Below, one piece after another: positions 11,500-23,400 of a stretch of 64,000 bases of DNA. The stretch's first letter is position 1, and each line of letters begins with the position of its first letter. A program made the translations under genes and the position numbers. The notes under the pieces are model-generated. The model ran no database searches and had not been told where the DNA came from. It was given only the letters and a program-made list of their open reading frames with translations. The stretch lies in contig OZ231127.1 in assembly GCA_965153355.1 (NCBI GenBank), forward strand, positions 68,324,001 through 68,388,000, given 5' to 3'. Origin of the DNA: Flaccisagitta enflata (taxonomy: Eukaryota; Chaetognatha; Sagittoidea; Aphragmophora).

Positions 11500-12365
11500 T
11501 CCAGCGTGAAATATTCATCAATTTGTTCCCCCTACATAAATAAGCTAATATCTCATACACCAGACCTCAGATTTAATTCGAATTTTGCAGGGGTTGTTTA
11601 TTTAGCATCCTTTACTTGTGTACCAAATAAAAAAAAAATTCACAAGGTTTTACTACCCTCTACCTATGTAAATTGCCTAAGACTTAGTAACATATTACTA
11701 CATAAATAAGCTAATATCTCATACACCAGACCTCAGATTTAATTCAGATTTTGCAGGGCTTATTTATTTAGTACCCTTTACTTGTATACCAAATCAAAAA
11801 AAAATTCATATGGTTTTACTACCCTCTACCTATGTAAATTGCCTAAGTCCTAGTAACATATTACTACATAAATAGATAAGCTAATATCTCCTACATCAGA
11901 CCTCAGATTTAATTCGAATTTTGCAGGGCTTATTTATTTAGTACCCTTTACTTGTATACCAAATTAAAAAAAAATTCACATGGTTTTACTACCCTCTACC
12001 TATGTAAATTGCCTAAGACTTAGTAACATATTACTACATAAATAAGCTAATATCTCATACACCAGACCTCAGATTTAATTCAGATTTTGCAGGGCTTATT
12101 TATTTAGTACCCTTTACTTGTATACCAAATTAAAAAAAAATTCACATGGTTTTACTACCCTCTACCTATGTAAATTGCCTAAGTCCTAGTAACATATTAC
12201 TACATAAATAGATAAGCTAATATCTCATACACCAGACCTCAGATTTAATTCAGATTTTGCAGGGCTTATTTATTTAGTACCCTTTACTTGTATACCAAAT
12301 TAAAAAAAAATTCACATGGTTTTACTACCCTCTACCTATGTAAATTGCCTAAGTCCAGTAAAATA
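11500..12365 (+). repeat. Satellite alternating 166 and 170 bp
   Basis: The anchor CAGACCTCAG occurs at 11561, 11727, 11897, 12063 and 12233, giving spacings of 166, 170, 166 and 170 bp. The 4-bp difference is an extra GATA (AATAAGCTAA against AATAGATAAGCTAA). The family therefore expands as a 336-bp dimer. Each unit carries a long A run and ACTACCCTCTACC. Confidence 0.93.
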
Positions 12366-12383
12366 TTACTACAAAAATAATAG

Positions 12384-12510
12384 GCAAAGGGTAGTAAAAG
12401 TTTATGAATTTTTCTGAAAATTGGTACACAAGCTCCCATTGACATAAAAATAACACTGGTAAAGTTTCATAAACTTCTGAGGCCTGGTTCAGAAGATATG
12501 AGAGGGTTTG
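12384..12510 (-). repeat. Diverged inverted copy of the 166-bp satellite
   Basis: GGGTAGTAAAA, then GAATTTTTCTGAAAATTGG, then TCTGAGGCCTGGTTCAGAAG and ATATGAGAG read as the reverse complement of the satellite, in the right order but clearly diverged. The array therefore ends in an old head-to-head copy. Confidence 0.6.
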
Positions 12511-12888
12511 ACACTAACAGAGTAACAGACTACACGAACAGGCTACTTCATAGTCACCGACGAAAACTGTTCGTCGGGGACAACAAAACCACCAGCGACA
12601 GCATTCGCAGTGACAGCGAAACTACTTGATCAAAATATCGCTCGAAGGAAAGAAAATTAATTACGCTCTAAAGCAAAGCGATGGAGGCCAACTGAGACCA
12701 AACCGGCTTACGTTATCACATGGTTTTGCCATTTTGACGCTCAAGTTTCAGGCAGCTGTTTATCGATCTCACAACATGATTATTGATTAATTATAGACTC
12801 CAAGTCGGTATGATATTTTGTTACAATCATATCAGCTCAAATGGGTGGTGCATTATAATTTTCTCTCTTTGTCAAATACTTTGATAAT

Positions 12889-12949
<61 letters not shown>

Positions 12950-13064
12950 TTTCATTCATTATCATCTTCATCGACGGTTAGGTCAATAGAGCTAGGGATA
13001 GGTCTAAAAATTAATAACGCCGCGTCAGGCGCACCGTCTTGGCCCGTGTATCCTGCCATGTTAA
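12511..13064. other. Spacer with (AG)n microsatellite
   Basis: There is no gene. A perfect hairpin CGACGAA...TTCGTCG is near 12560-12580. An (AG)n tract occupies 12893-12946. Confidence 0.6.
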
Positions 13065-13273
13065 AACAAAGCCGGTTACACACCTACCGAAGTCGCGTGC
13101 GGGTGGGCAGGGGCAGTGATAAAAAAGGCTAACCCACGCATTTGGGCAGGATCGGTAATGCAAAAACCGCCAGTAAACGCTCTAAAAGATCAAGAGGGGA
13201 TGAACGGATGGACAGACCGACCAGTTGACCAACTGACATAGCATGACATATAGTTGCGTGCACGTGATTTAAA
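13065..13273 (+). mobile_element. AACAAGG/GTCGCG element, old copy
   Basis: It begins AACAAAGCCGG, contains AGTCGCGTGCGGGTGGGCAGG, a short GGAC-type core, and ends AGTTGCGTGCACGTGATT followed by A/T. It belongs to the HINE-like family described at 27375-29291. Several mismatches and a short core suggest age. Confidence 0.7.
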
Positions 13274-13559
13274 TTTTTCCGACCAGTCAAATTTTGTCTC
13301 CGTTTGCACCTTAATTTAAATACATGAAATGGTGGAGGACCAAAACAAAAGCCAGCCCAACAGGTTTAAGTTAACATACTCGTGAATTTTCGGCGTCTTT
13401 TTGTAATTTTGACACAACCTAAATTACGCAACAAATCACGAGACAAGTCAGAAACGACGATACTGTTAGGGCGTGTTTCTAGTGAGGATGAAAAAAAATT
13501 TTTTTTTCACAAGAAACGCGATCACAGCGTGAACACATATTCAAGAATTTCAACTGTCC

Positions 13560-13760
13560 CACGAGGGAGTGAGCAAAGTGAGTGAGCGAGCCCGTGAACG
13601 GAGAGCTGTGTAGCGAGTGAACGGAGGGAGTGGTGCGAGCAAACAAACATAGCGAGCGACCAAGTGGCCCGTTAAAAACGTGATTGTCTCTTACTAAAAA
13701 TGCCCCCTTATTTTTTGATGCGCACGCGTGAAAAGATTTGCGGGCAAATGTTTTTGTACA
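13560..13760 (-). other. GAGCGAGT repeats and protease 3' flank
   Basis: The flank downstream of the protease stop codon contains degenerate GTGAGCGAG repeats at 13565-13660. No clear AATAAA could be fixed. Confidence 0.4.
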
Positions 13761-13877
13761 TTAGTTGCTTCTCATGGTGCTCTGAATCCAGTCGTAGAAT
13801 CCTCCCACCCGCGTGTAGATGGAAGGTGCACCGGGAGTCCGGCAGTTGGAGTGGCCCCAAGATGCAAGACCCACCAC
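13761..13877 (-). CDS. Protease exon 6: C-terminus
   Basis: 117 bp including the TAA stop, with [18 protein letters not shown] and FYDWIQSTM. The acceptor is GTGTTCAG. Ser precedes IYTRV where most trypsins have Gly. Confidence 0.93.
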   Translation of the reverse strand: MVGLASWGHSNCRTPGAPSIYTRVGGFYDWIQSTMRSN

Positions 13878-15191
13878 CTGAACACATAAAAGTTGGTAAT
13901 GTTGACATAGGGACCATGATGAGAGTTAATCGTTAAGGTTTTCAAGATTCATACGGTACCAGAGTTCGTTGTTTTTTGTTTTGTTTGGGTTTTTTTCTTT
14001 GGGGGGGGGGGTTTCTCTTTTTTTCTTTCGTTTTTTTTTTAATAGAATAATGGCACAGCGGTTTATGGGTCTTAGTCTGAACGAACTCAAAAGCTCGCCA
14101 AGTACAGTGTACACGCACATGTAGTCGAGTATCAATAATAACTTCCAGTTCTTATGTAAGCCTTACAGTTACATTGTCAAGAACGATTTTTTTGTTCTAT
14201 TTTTAATCGCATTTTATAAACTTACTTTGTAGTAACCGTCAGAGTCGAGGCATGAAAGCGGTCCACCTGAATCCCCCTGACAACTGTTCACTCGTCCATT
14301 GCCAAAACAATAATGCATCCCGTCTCTGGACAAAAAGAAAGTGTATAGTATGAAGTGTGCAACAAAAAGTATAGTTATAATCATTTGTATGCAGAATATA
14401 CATTCTACAAGTATAGAATGTTCATGTATAAGCGAAAAGGCATTCCGTCTACGTAAAGTCTTTTGGAGAGTTGTGTTTGCATTGTGTTGCTATGCTTCTT
14501 TGTTCATTTCTTGATTCTTACCTTTCTTTTTAACAATATTTTTCTCTTTATTTTTTCTGTTTTTCATTTATTCATGCATTCAATCCTTCAGTCTTTCATT
14601 CATTCATTCATTCATTCATTCATTCATTCATTCATTCATTCATTCATTCATTCATTAATTCATTCGTTCATTCATTTATTCATTAATTCATGATTTATCA
14701 TCCTCCCATTTCTCCTACCCTCCTGACAAAACATACAGTTTGTTTTGTTTTGTTTGTTTTTTCTTTTTTTTTTTTTTATTATTATTATTATTATTTTTTT
14801 TTTTTATCTTAACTTGACCCGTGTACCTGATGTTGCTGGTACCCATGTGGACTTTGGCGGCCGCTTGTCTGCATTCAGATGTTTTCCAGATGGTGGATCC
14901 CACCGTCTGAAGTCTTTCATCCCATTGATCAGTCGAAGACTTCATCGTGAAGCCCCAACCAGAAATGAAACAAAATTGCCCTGAAACGGATGGAAATGGA
15001 GAACTATTCTTGCTAGCTATCCTCCACTGTCCGTCAGTAAACATGTCGGTTTGTTCTGAGCGTCTAGATCTGTCTCATGATTTCCCTCCACCTCGTGTTA
15101 TTCATCGTTTGTTTTTCGGTTTGATTGTCTGTCTGTCTGCCCGCCCGTCTGTTTGTCTTAGCCAGTCTCTCTTTCTCTGTCTCTCTGTCTC

Positions 15192-15273
<82 letters not shown>

Positions 15274-17375
15274 ACGCTCACCTTCAAAGTTTTTGTCCTC
15301 TTTGGACAAGCAAGCCGGGCTGACTACGGCGTTGTTGAACGATATTGGAGAAGCGACTTTGACAAGGGCGATGTCGTAAGGAGCCACTCCGTAAGTGTAA
15401 CGTGGATGCTGAAATAACTTGGCCACGCGCAATGTGCGAGTGTATGGACCAGGACGGTTGACGTTATGCTGCCCGACGTACACTTTGTACTCGTTGATAT
15501 TCTTGCTGTTTTTAAAAGAAGGAATATTCACGGAAATTACATTGATGTTAATAACTCCCACGATTTTATCGTACAGAGCTTTTCCTCTATCGTTTGAATA
15601 GTTCGTGGGTTCGAATTGCAATTAAAATACGGAACTACTTGAGTTTTAGAGGTCAAGTAGGTCCACTCATTTCATACTCGGTCAGTCGTTCGTTATGATC
15701 AAGAAAACCTTGAAAACCAATGTTTTACGTATTTTACAACTTTTTTGGCCTGTTTTTGCGCTGAATTGTGAATTATCTGTCTACTACAGATAGATTTGTT
15801 GATTATTTCTTTCTTTTTTTGCCTACTAGATACGTTTCTGAAGAGCTGTAATAGCGAAACTAGTAAAACGTACACCATGTTTTTTATGCTTTAAATCGTG
15901 GATTTTATCTTCTTTCAATACAAACTAACGCATCATTGAAAATCTGACTCATTTTTTTCAACAGAGTAATTCATTCATTCAATCATTCATTCATTCATTC
16001 ACAAATGACATTCATTCATAAAAAAAAAACATTCCTTCATGAAAAACGTTCATTCAAAGAGGACGCATCGTTGGCCTACTTGGCCTTGTTCATCAGAAAA
16101 GTGGTTCTAACCCAGTAAAAGTAGCATGTACATGAAATAATTCATGCATTAAATCATCTATTCATTCACAAATGACTTTCATTCATAACAAAACATTCAT
16201 TCTTGGAAAAACATTCATACTTGGCCTTGTTTTTTCATTCGTCAATCATGGTCAAGTATTGATACACACCTGTGCATCAAACAATGAGCAGCCGTCAAAA
16301 TCCAGTCTTTATTCAAAATGCTGCCACCACAATTGTGGGATCCACCTTGACTTCCAGGAGGGAAATACTTTAGTTGAATCTACATCGGAGAGAGACAGGT
16401 TTTAGTTATGTAAACAAGTGCATAATTGCCATTGATCCTCGTCATCATTAAGCGCTGGTTGTCGATTTGTCCATGAGTAACAGGGTGTGCAAAAAATCTC
16501 GTACTAGCCATCAAATCTATGGAAAAGACTCCTGGATTTGAAGAAATTCTTTCAAGTTAATGTTAAAAATCAAAGATTAGGTTATTTTTCATACTTTAGA
16601 TAAGGAAAAATGATGAATGGTAGACAGTAGAGTACATTTTAGATCAACAGGGACATAATTAGAAATTTACGAAAGATTTCTTTTCTTGATGAAAAAACAT
16701 TAATCTCTTGTCTAAATTGGATTGATATATCACTTATGTTGACTGAAACCCCTCCTAGATGACCTAACTAACTCCCCTTGATATATTCATTCTTAAATAA
16801 TTCATCTAGGGGCCAATAAAGTCGCAAAAACCTTCGTTTTTGAATAAACACTGCTCTGCAAATGAAATCATGTCAAAATCCGATTTCCGGTTTTTTCTTA
16901 AGTACATGTCATGGCTATGTATGGAAATTATATCAGCTGTTCTTAGTTTCTACTTTTAGTATGACTAACAGAGATACTCTGGTTCAAATTTTAGCTCATA
17001 ACTCCCATAACAAGTATGGTTTTCAAGCTATAGACCAAGTAAGAATTTTTTTGCTCACCCTGTTTGCTAATTGCGCATATATTATATGACTTATATTCAC
17101 ACATTAAGTTTAACGCGGACAAATGCGCATGACAATGACAATAGAAAGGAGAAAAAAATAGATAAAGAACCAAAAAAAAAATAGATGAATAAACAAATAG
17201 ATAAATAGATAAATAAACAAAAAAAAATAGATAAATAAACAAAAGATTACTCAACAAAAGAATACTCTACAAAAGATTACTCTACAGGGTAATCAAGTAG
17301 TAAGGACACGAACAAGAGAATCCTTGGGAAACACAAGGTTTCTTCCCAAGTTTCACGCCAACTGTAGCGCCCATT

Positions 17376-17411
<36 letters not shown>

Positions 17412-20400
17412 GCAAACAGGGAAGCACTTTCCTTGCTCGATGAGCTTCTTCGTAGGACGTCAAATCTGCCAGGGAAGAATGAAGTGCTTCACCCCACTTT
17501 TGCATCAATAATGGACTAATTATCTATCCACAAATGTTTTCATTGCTCAAGTTGTCACTGGATACACTTATTATGTATGTCACGGTAAGGAAATTGGCTG
17601 TCATTACTTTTACGAAGACATCATCGTCCAACTCCTTGTCAATCCGACCCAAAATTATCTCCTACTTACGGGAAAACCGGCGCAAAAAAATTTCAGCACT
17701 AATTTTTTTGTCCATCACCCTCTCTCTTCAAGGCTTTGAGGCTCTAGTTGATATCAAAATGAAAAAAGTTTGGGAGACAATTTAGGTTGATGAGGACCTT
17801 CCATATTGATACCAAACTTAATATATATGAGCTAGAAAACATTAAATGTCTGTTAGCTGCAACAGTAGATAGGCTTTTAATACAAGGATGTGCTGCAGTA
17901 GATCGTCAACAGTTTCTTTCCGGCTTTTGAAGGATAGATTTGTGTAAAATTGTTTTTGATGTGAGGTTGGAATGATTTCCTATACAGTAATCCGTTTGTT
18001 GGTCGTTAATGCCTATTTTAGTGATCAAGATGATTAGTAAGTATGCTCCAGCGCCTCGTCAACTGCTTCCGAGAGGGTCAAGTTGTTGGATGAAACAAAG
18101 CAAGCGAGGGTTAAATGAAAGTTTGTTTAAAAAAACTTCCAAAAAATGGCAATTAAATGGCATGGCAAAATTTTAGATAAATTTGAACAAGTCATCCAAG
18201 GATCGCACATGGTCAGCAGTACCCGATGCCCTGCTTGAAGTGATCAGCTGAAAAAGTAGAGTCAGAGCAGGGCAGCGGCCCCAAAAGACCGATGTCTTGT
18301 AGGACACAGGGGTGAATTTCCATATGTCCTAAGAGGGCATATTTGAGGCATTGGGGGCAATTTTCTACAATATTCAATGGGAGTTTTACATTCTATTCAA
18401 TTCAATTTTTTTGTCAATTTTCTATATCATTCAATATGAAAATCATATTTTTTTCATTTTTTCATTAATTTTCCATGTTATCCAATAGGAATATTGCTAT
18501 TTTTTTTCATTTTTCTGTCAATTTTCTATGTTATTCAATGGGACATTAACATTTTTCTTTTTTTTTTTTTTTTTGCAAGTTTTCTATGTTAATCAATGGG
18601 AAATATGCATTTTGTCATTTTTCCATATTATTTAATGAGAATTTGAGAATTTAGAAGCTTGGGGGACGTACATACGAATGTATGGATGGACGTAAGGAAA
18701 TTCACCCCTGTGTTGTACAGGACATTGGCCCTTTGGGGCTGCTGCCGAAAAAGAGCTGATTTTTTTAGGATTCATTAAGGCCAAGTAGGTCAACATGTGT
18801 TCGGTAACCAGTATGTTGGACTTACACCCCTATCAGACATGAACAGTCGCAAAAGCGTTAGATGGTCAGCGGTACCCGTTGCCCCTAAGTGAGTGTATGA
18901 GGGCTTGAGATGGTGAGAGGGGCAGCGGCCCCGAAGGAGCCGATGACCTATGGCCTATGGCAGCGGCCCCGAAGAGGACGATGTCCTGTAGAACACAGGG
19001 GGACTTTCGTTTGTTCGTTCGTGCGTGTGTGCGTTCTTCCCCCCCCCCCGCCACGAGGCTCAAATCCCACCCTCAAGACTGAAATCCCATCCTCAAGGCT
19101 CAAATCCCAGCCTTGAGGCTCAAATCCCAGCCTTGAGGCTCAAATCCCAGCCTCCAGGCTCAAATCCCAGCCTCCAGGCTCAAATCCCAGCCTCCAGGCT
19201 CAAATCCCAGCCTCCAGGCTCAAATCCCAGCCTCCAGGCTCAAATCCCAGCCTCCAGGCTTAAATCTCAGTCTCCAGGCTCAAATCCCAGCCTCAAGGCT
19301 CAAATCCCAGCCTCCAGGCTCAAATCCAAGCCTCCAGGCTCAAATCCCAGCCTCCAGGCTCAGATCCCAGCCTCCAGGCTCAAATCCTAGCCTCCAGGCT
19401 CAAATCCCTGCCTTGAGGCCCGCACGGACAGACGGACGGACGGTCAGACGGACGAACGAAAGTCCCCCTGTGTTCTACAGGACATCGTCCCCTTCGGGGC
19501 CGCTGCCCTGCTACCCATCACCTACAATCACCAAGATACGAAGCAGGGCAACGGGTATCGCTGACCACATATTGCCCTTGGGCGACTGGTTTGAGCCTGG
19601 AGGCTGGAATCGGGGCCTTGAAGCTGGGATTTGAGCCTCTTGGCTGAGATTTGAGCCTCGAGACCGGGATTTGAGCCTCAAGGTTGGAATTGGAGCCTCA
19701 AGGCTGGGATTTGGGCCTTGAGGCTGGGATTTGGGCCTTGAGGCTGGGATTTGGGCCTTGAGGCTGGGATTTGGGCCTTGAGGCTGGGATTTGGGCCTTA
19801 AGGCTGGGATTTGGGCCTTGAGGCTGGGATTTGGGCCTTGAGGCTGGGATTTGGGCCTTGAGGCTGGGATTTGGGCCTTGAGGCTGGGATTTGGGCCTTG
19901 AGGCTGGGATTTGGGCCTTGAGGCTGGGATTTGGGCCTGAGGCTGGGATTTGGGCCTGAGGCTGGGGATTTGGGTCTCGAGGCTTAAAGGGGGTTAAAAG
20001 AGAAAGAAGGAGGAATAGTCGCAAAAGCGTTAGATGGTCAGCAGTACCCGTTGCCCCTATGTGAGTGTGAGTGGGTGTGAGGTGGTTTGAGGGGCAGCGG
20101 CCCCGAAGGGGCCGATGACCTATGCTGTCTTTATTTGGGCCTCAAGGATGGAATTAGGGCCTGGAGGCTGGAGTTGGGGCCTTGAGGCTTAGATTAGGGC
20201 CTTGAGGCTGGGATTTGAGCTTTGAGGCTGGGATTTCAGCTTCAAGGCTGATATTCTAGCTCCGAGGCTGGGATTTGAGCTTTGAGGGTGGGATTTGAGC
20301 TTCGAAGATGGGATTTGAGCTTCAAAGCTGGGATTTGGGCTCTGAGGCTAGGATTTGAGCTTCAAGGCTGGGATTTGTGCCTTGACACTGGGATTTGAGC

Positions 20401-23400
20401 CTCAGGGCTGGGATTTGAGCCTCAGGGCTGGGATTTGAGCCTCGAGGCTGGGATTTGTGCCTGGAGACTGAGATTTGAGCCTTGGGGCTGGGATTTGAGC
20501 TCCGTAGCAAGGATTTGAGCCTCGAAGCTAGGATTTAGGTCTCGTGACTAGGATTTGGGCCTTGAGGGGGGGGGACGGAGGAGAAGAAGGAGAAGGAGGA
20601 GGAGGAGAAAATCTCCCATATGTGTGAGAGCATAGGTCATCGGCCCCTTTGGGGCCGCTGCCCCAAAGGAGGAGAAATTTGCCCTGAGACTGGGTTTTGA
20701 GTCTTGTGGCTAAAATTTGAACCTGAGGCTGGGATTAGGGCCTCAACACTGGGATTTTGGCCGTAAGGGTGGGATTTTGGCCCTGAGACTGGGATTTGGG
20801 CCTCGAGGCTGGGATTTAGGCCTTGAGGTTAAGATTTGGGTCTTGAAGTGGGTGGGGGGGGGTACGAAGAAGAAGGAGGAGGAGGAGAAGGAGGAGAAAT
20901 TTCTCCTGTGTGAAAGCATAGGTCATCAGTCCCTTTGGGGCCGCTGCCCAAAAGGAAGGAAAATAATGAAGAACAGGCTGCCCAAGCGTCATTATGGTCA
21001 GTGGTTCCCGATGCCCCATTGACCTTGTTAAGTAATGTACTGTTGAGGTAATGGGGTAGTGACCTATGATTCCACACAGGACAATTTTTCCTTCAATTAG
21101 GGTTGTAAGCCAATTTTGGTTTGGATGTTAAGATTGAGGCTTGTGGAGTCCAAACATACTGATTTAAGGCCAGAGAGGAATAATTTGGGCCATATTTGGA
21201 GTTTGAAAGGCCTGATTTGGGATCTGGGAGGCCTGATTTGGGGTCCAAGATGCCAGATTTGTGGTATGAGAGGCCGGAACTGAGGTCTGAGAGGCCCAAT
21301 TTGGGATTGGAGGGGCTTGATTTAAGGCCTGCCGCGCCTGAGAGGCGTAATTTGAGGTCTGAGAGGTTTAATTTGGGGTCTGAGAGGCCGGATTTGGGGT
21401 CTGAGGGGCCATATTTGGGGTGTGAGGGGCTTGAGGCCTGATTTGAGGCATAGAGGAGTAGGGTCATAAATGTCTTGTCAATAGATGTCTCTGACCATCT
21501 AACGCTTTTGCGACTATTTTAAGTCTGAGAGGCCTGATCTGAAGTTTAAGAGGCCTGATTTGAGGCAGGGGGGGGGGAACAAGGAGGAAACCAGTCGCCC
21601 AAGGGGTGGTCAGCGAAACCCTTTGCCCTGCTTTGCATGATTGTGAATTTGAGTGAGAGGAAGCAGGGCAGCGGCCCCAAAGGGGACGAAGTCCTGTAGA
21701 ACACAGGGGGACTTTTGTTCATCTGTCTGTTTGTCCTGAGGGCTGATATGAGCCCTGAGAGGACTGATTGTGGGCCTGTGAGGGCTGATTCCAGGCCAAA
21801 GAGATTTCAGGCCTGAAATAATGGATTTAGGGCCTGATGGGGCAGATTTCAGGTCTGAAGGGGCCAGGCCTGTATATTGTTCCATATTCCCCCCCCCCCC
21901 ACCGGGTTTGGAGAAAGGGAAGGAAAAGGAAGGAGGAAACCAGTCGCCCAAGGGCAATATGTGGTCAGCGATACCCGTTGCCCTGCTTCATATGTTGGTG
22001 ATTGTAAGTGATGGGTAGCAGGGCAGCGGGCCCGAAGGGGACGATGTCCGGTAGAACACAGGGGGACTGTCCGTCTGTGTGGGCCTGGAGGCTGGGATTT
22101 GAGCCTGGAGGCAGGGATTTGAGCCTGGAGGCTGGGGTTTGAGCCTGGAGGCTGGGATTTTAGCCTAGGGCCTGGGATTTGAGCCTGGAGGCTGGGATTT
22201 GAGCCTGGAGGTTAGGATTTGGGCCTGGAGGCTAGGATTTGAGTCTCAAGGCTAGGATTTGAGCCTTGAGGCTAGGATTTTAGCCTCGAGGCTGGGATTT
22301 GAGCCTCAAGGCTGGGATTTGAGCCTCGAGGATGGAATTTGAGCTTTGAGGCTGCAATTTGAGCCTCAAGGCTAAGATTTGAGCCTCGGGGCTATGATTT
22401 GAGCCTCAAGGCTGGGATTTGAGCCTCAAGGCTGGGATTTAAGCCTCGAGGCTGGAAATTGAGCTTTGAGGCCAGGATTAGAGCCTCAAGGCCAGGATTT
22501 GAGCCTCGAGGCGGGGGGGGGGACACACGCACAAACGAATGAAAGTCTCCCTGTGTTCTACATGACATCGTCCCCTTCGGGGCCGCTGCGCAAAAAGAGA
22601 AAAAAAAGAAAACTTGGGGAAAATATAACTTTTGGCAGTAAAAAATCATAAAACATGATAAGTTAAACATAATTTAACACTAATTGAACCTTAAACTCCC
22701 AGTTTTAGGGGTTTATGGGGAAGAAAAACATTGATTTAATAACGCGATGCGTCGCGGGGAAGAAAATCAAAGGCAGGGGGGGGGGGAAATAATCAAAGGT
22801 TATGGAATTATATACACCCCTGGAAGGGGCAGATTGCAGGTCTGAGCGGGCAGATTTCAGGCCTGAGAGGGCAGGTTTAAGGAGGGAGTGGGCAAATTTC
22901 ATGTCAGAGGGCAGATTTCAGGCCTGAGAAGGCAGATTTCAGGCCTGAGAGGGCATATTTCAGGCCTGAGAGGGCAGATTTCAGACCTTAAAGGCCAGAT
23001 TTTGGGCCTGAGAGGCCAGATTTCAGGCCTAAGAGGCCAGATTTCAGGCCTAAGAGGGCAGATTCAGGCCTGAGAGTCCAGATTTTGGGCCAGTGAGGGC
23101 AGATTTTGGGCCTGAGAGGCCAGATTTCAGGCCTGAGAGGGCAGATTTCAGGCCTGAGAGTCCAGATTTCAGGCCTGAGAGGCCAGATTTTGGGCCTGAG
23201 AGGCCAGATTTCAAGCTTGAGAGGCCAGGTTCCAGGCCTGAGAGGCCAGGGGGGGACGGACAAACGAACGAATGGACAAATGGACGAACAAAAGTCCCCC
23301 TGTGTTCTACAGGACTTTGTCCTCTTCGAGGCCGCTGCCCAAAAACATTAGATTGGAAAAATTGCCATGTATGGAATCTTAGGTCATCAGCCCCTCCGGG

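Noticed and set aside
19025-20024. Frames of 121 and 108 residues with [16 protein letters not shown]-type repeats
   Set aside because: They lie in the 20-bp core arrays of fold-back-like elements, read in both orientations.
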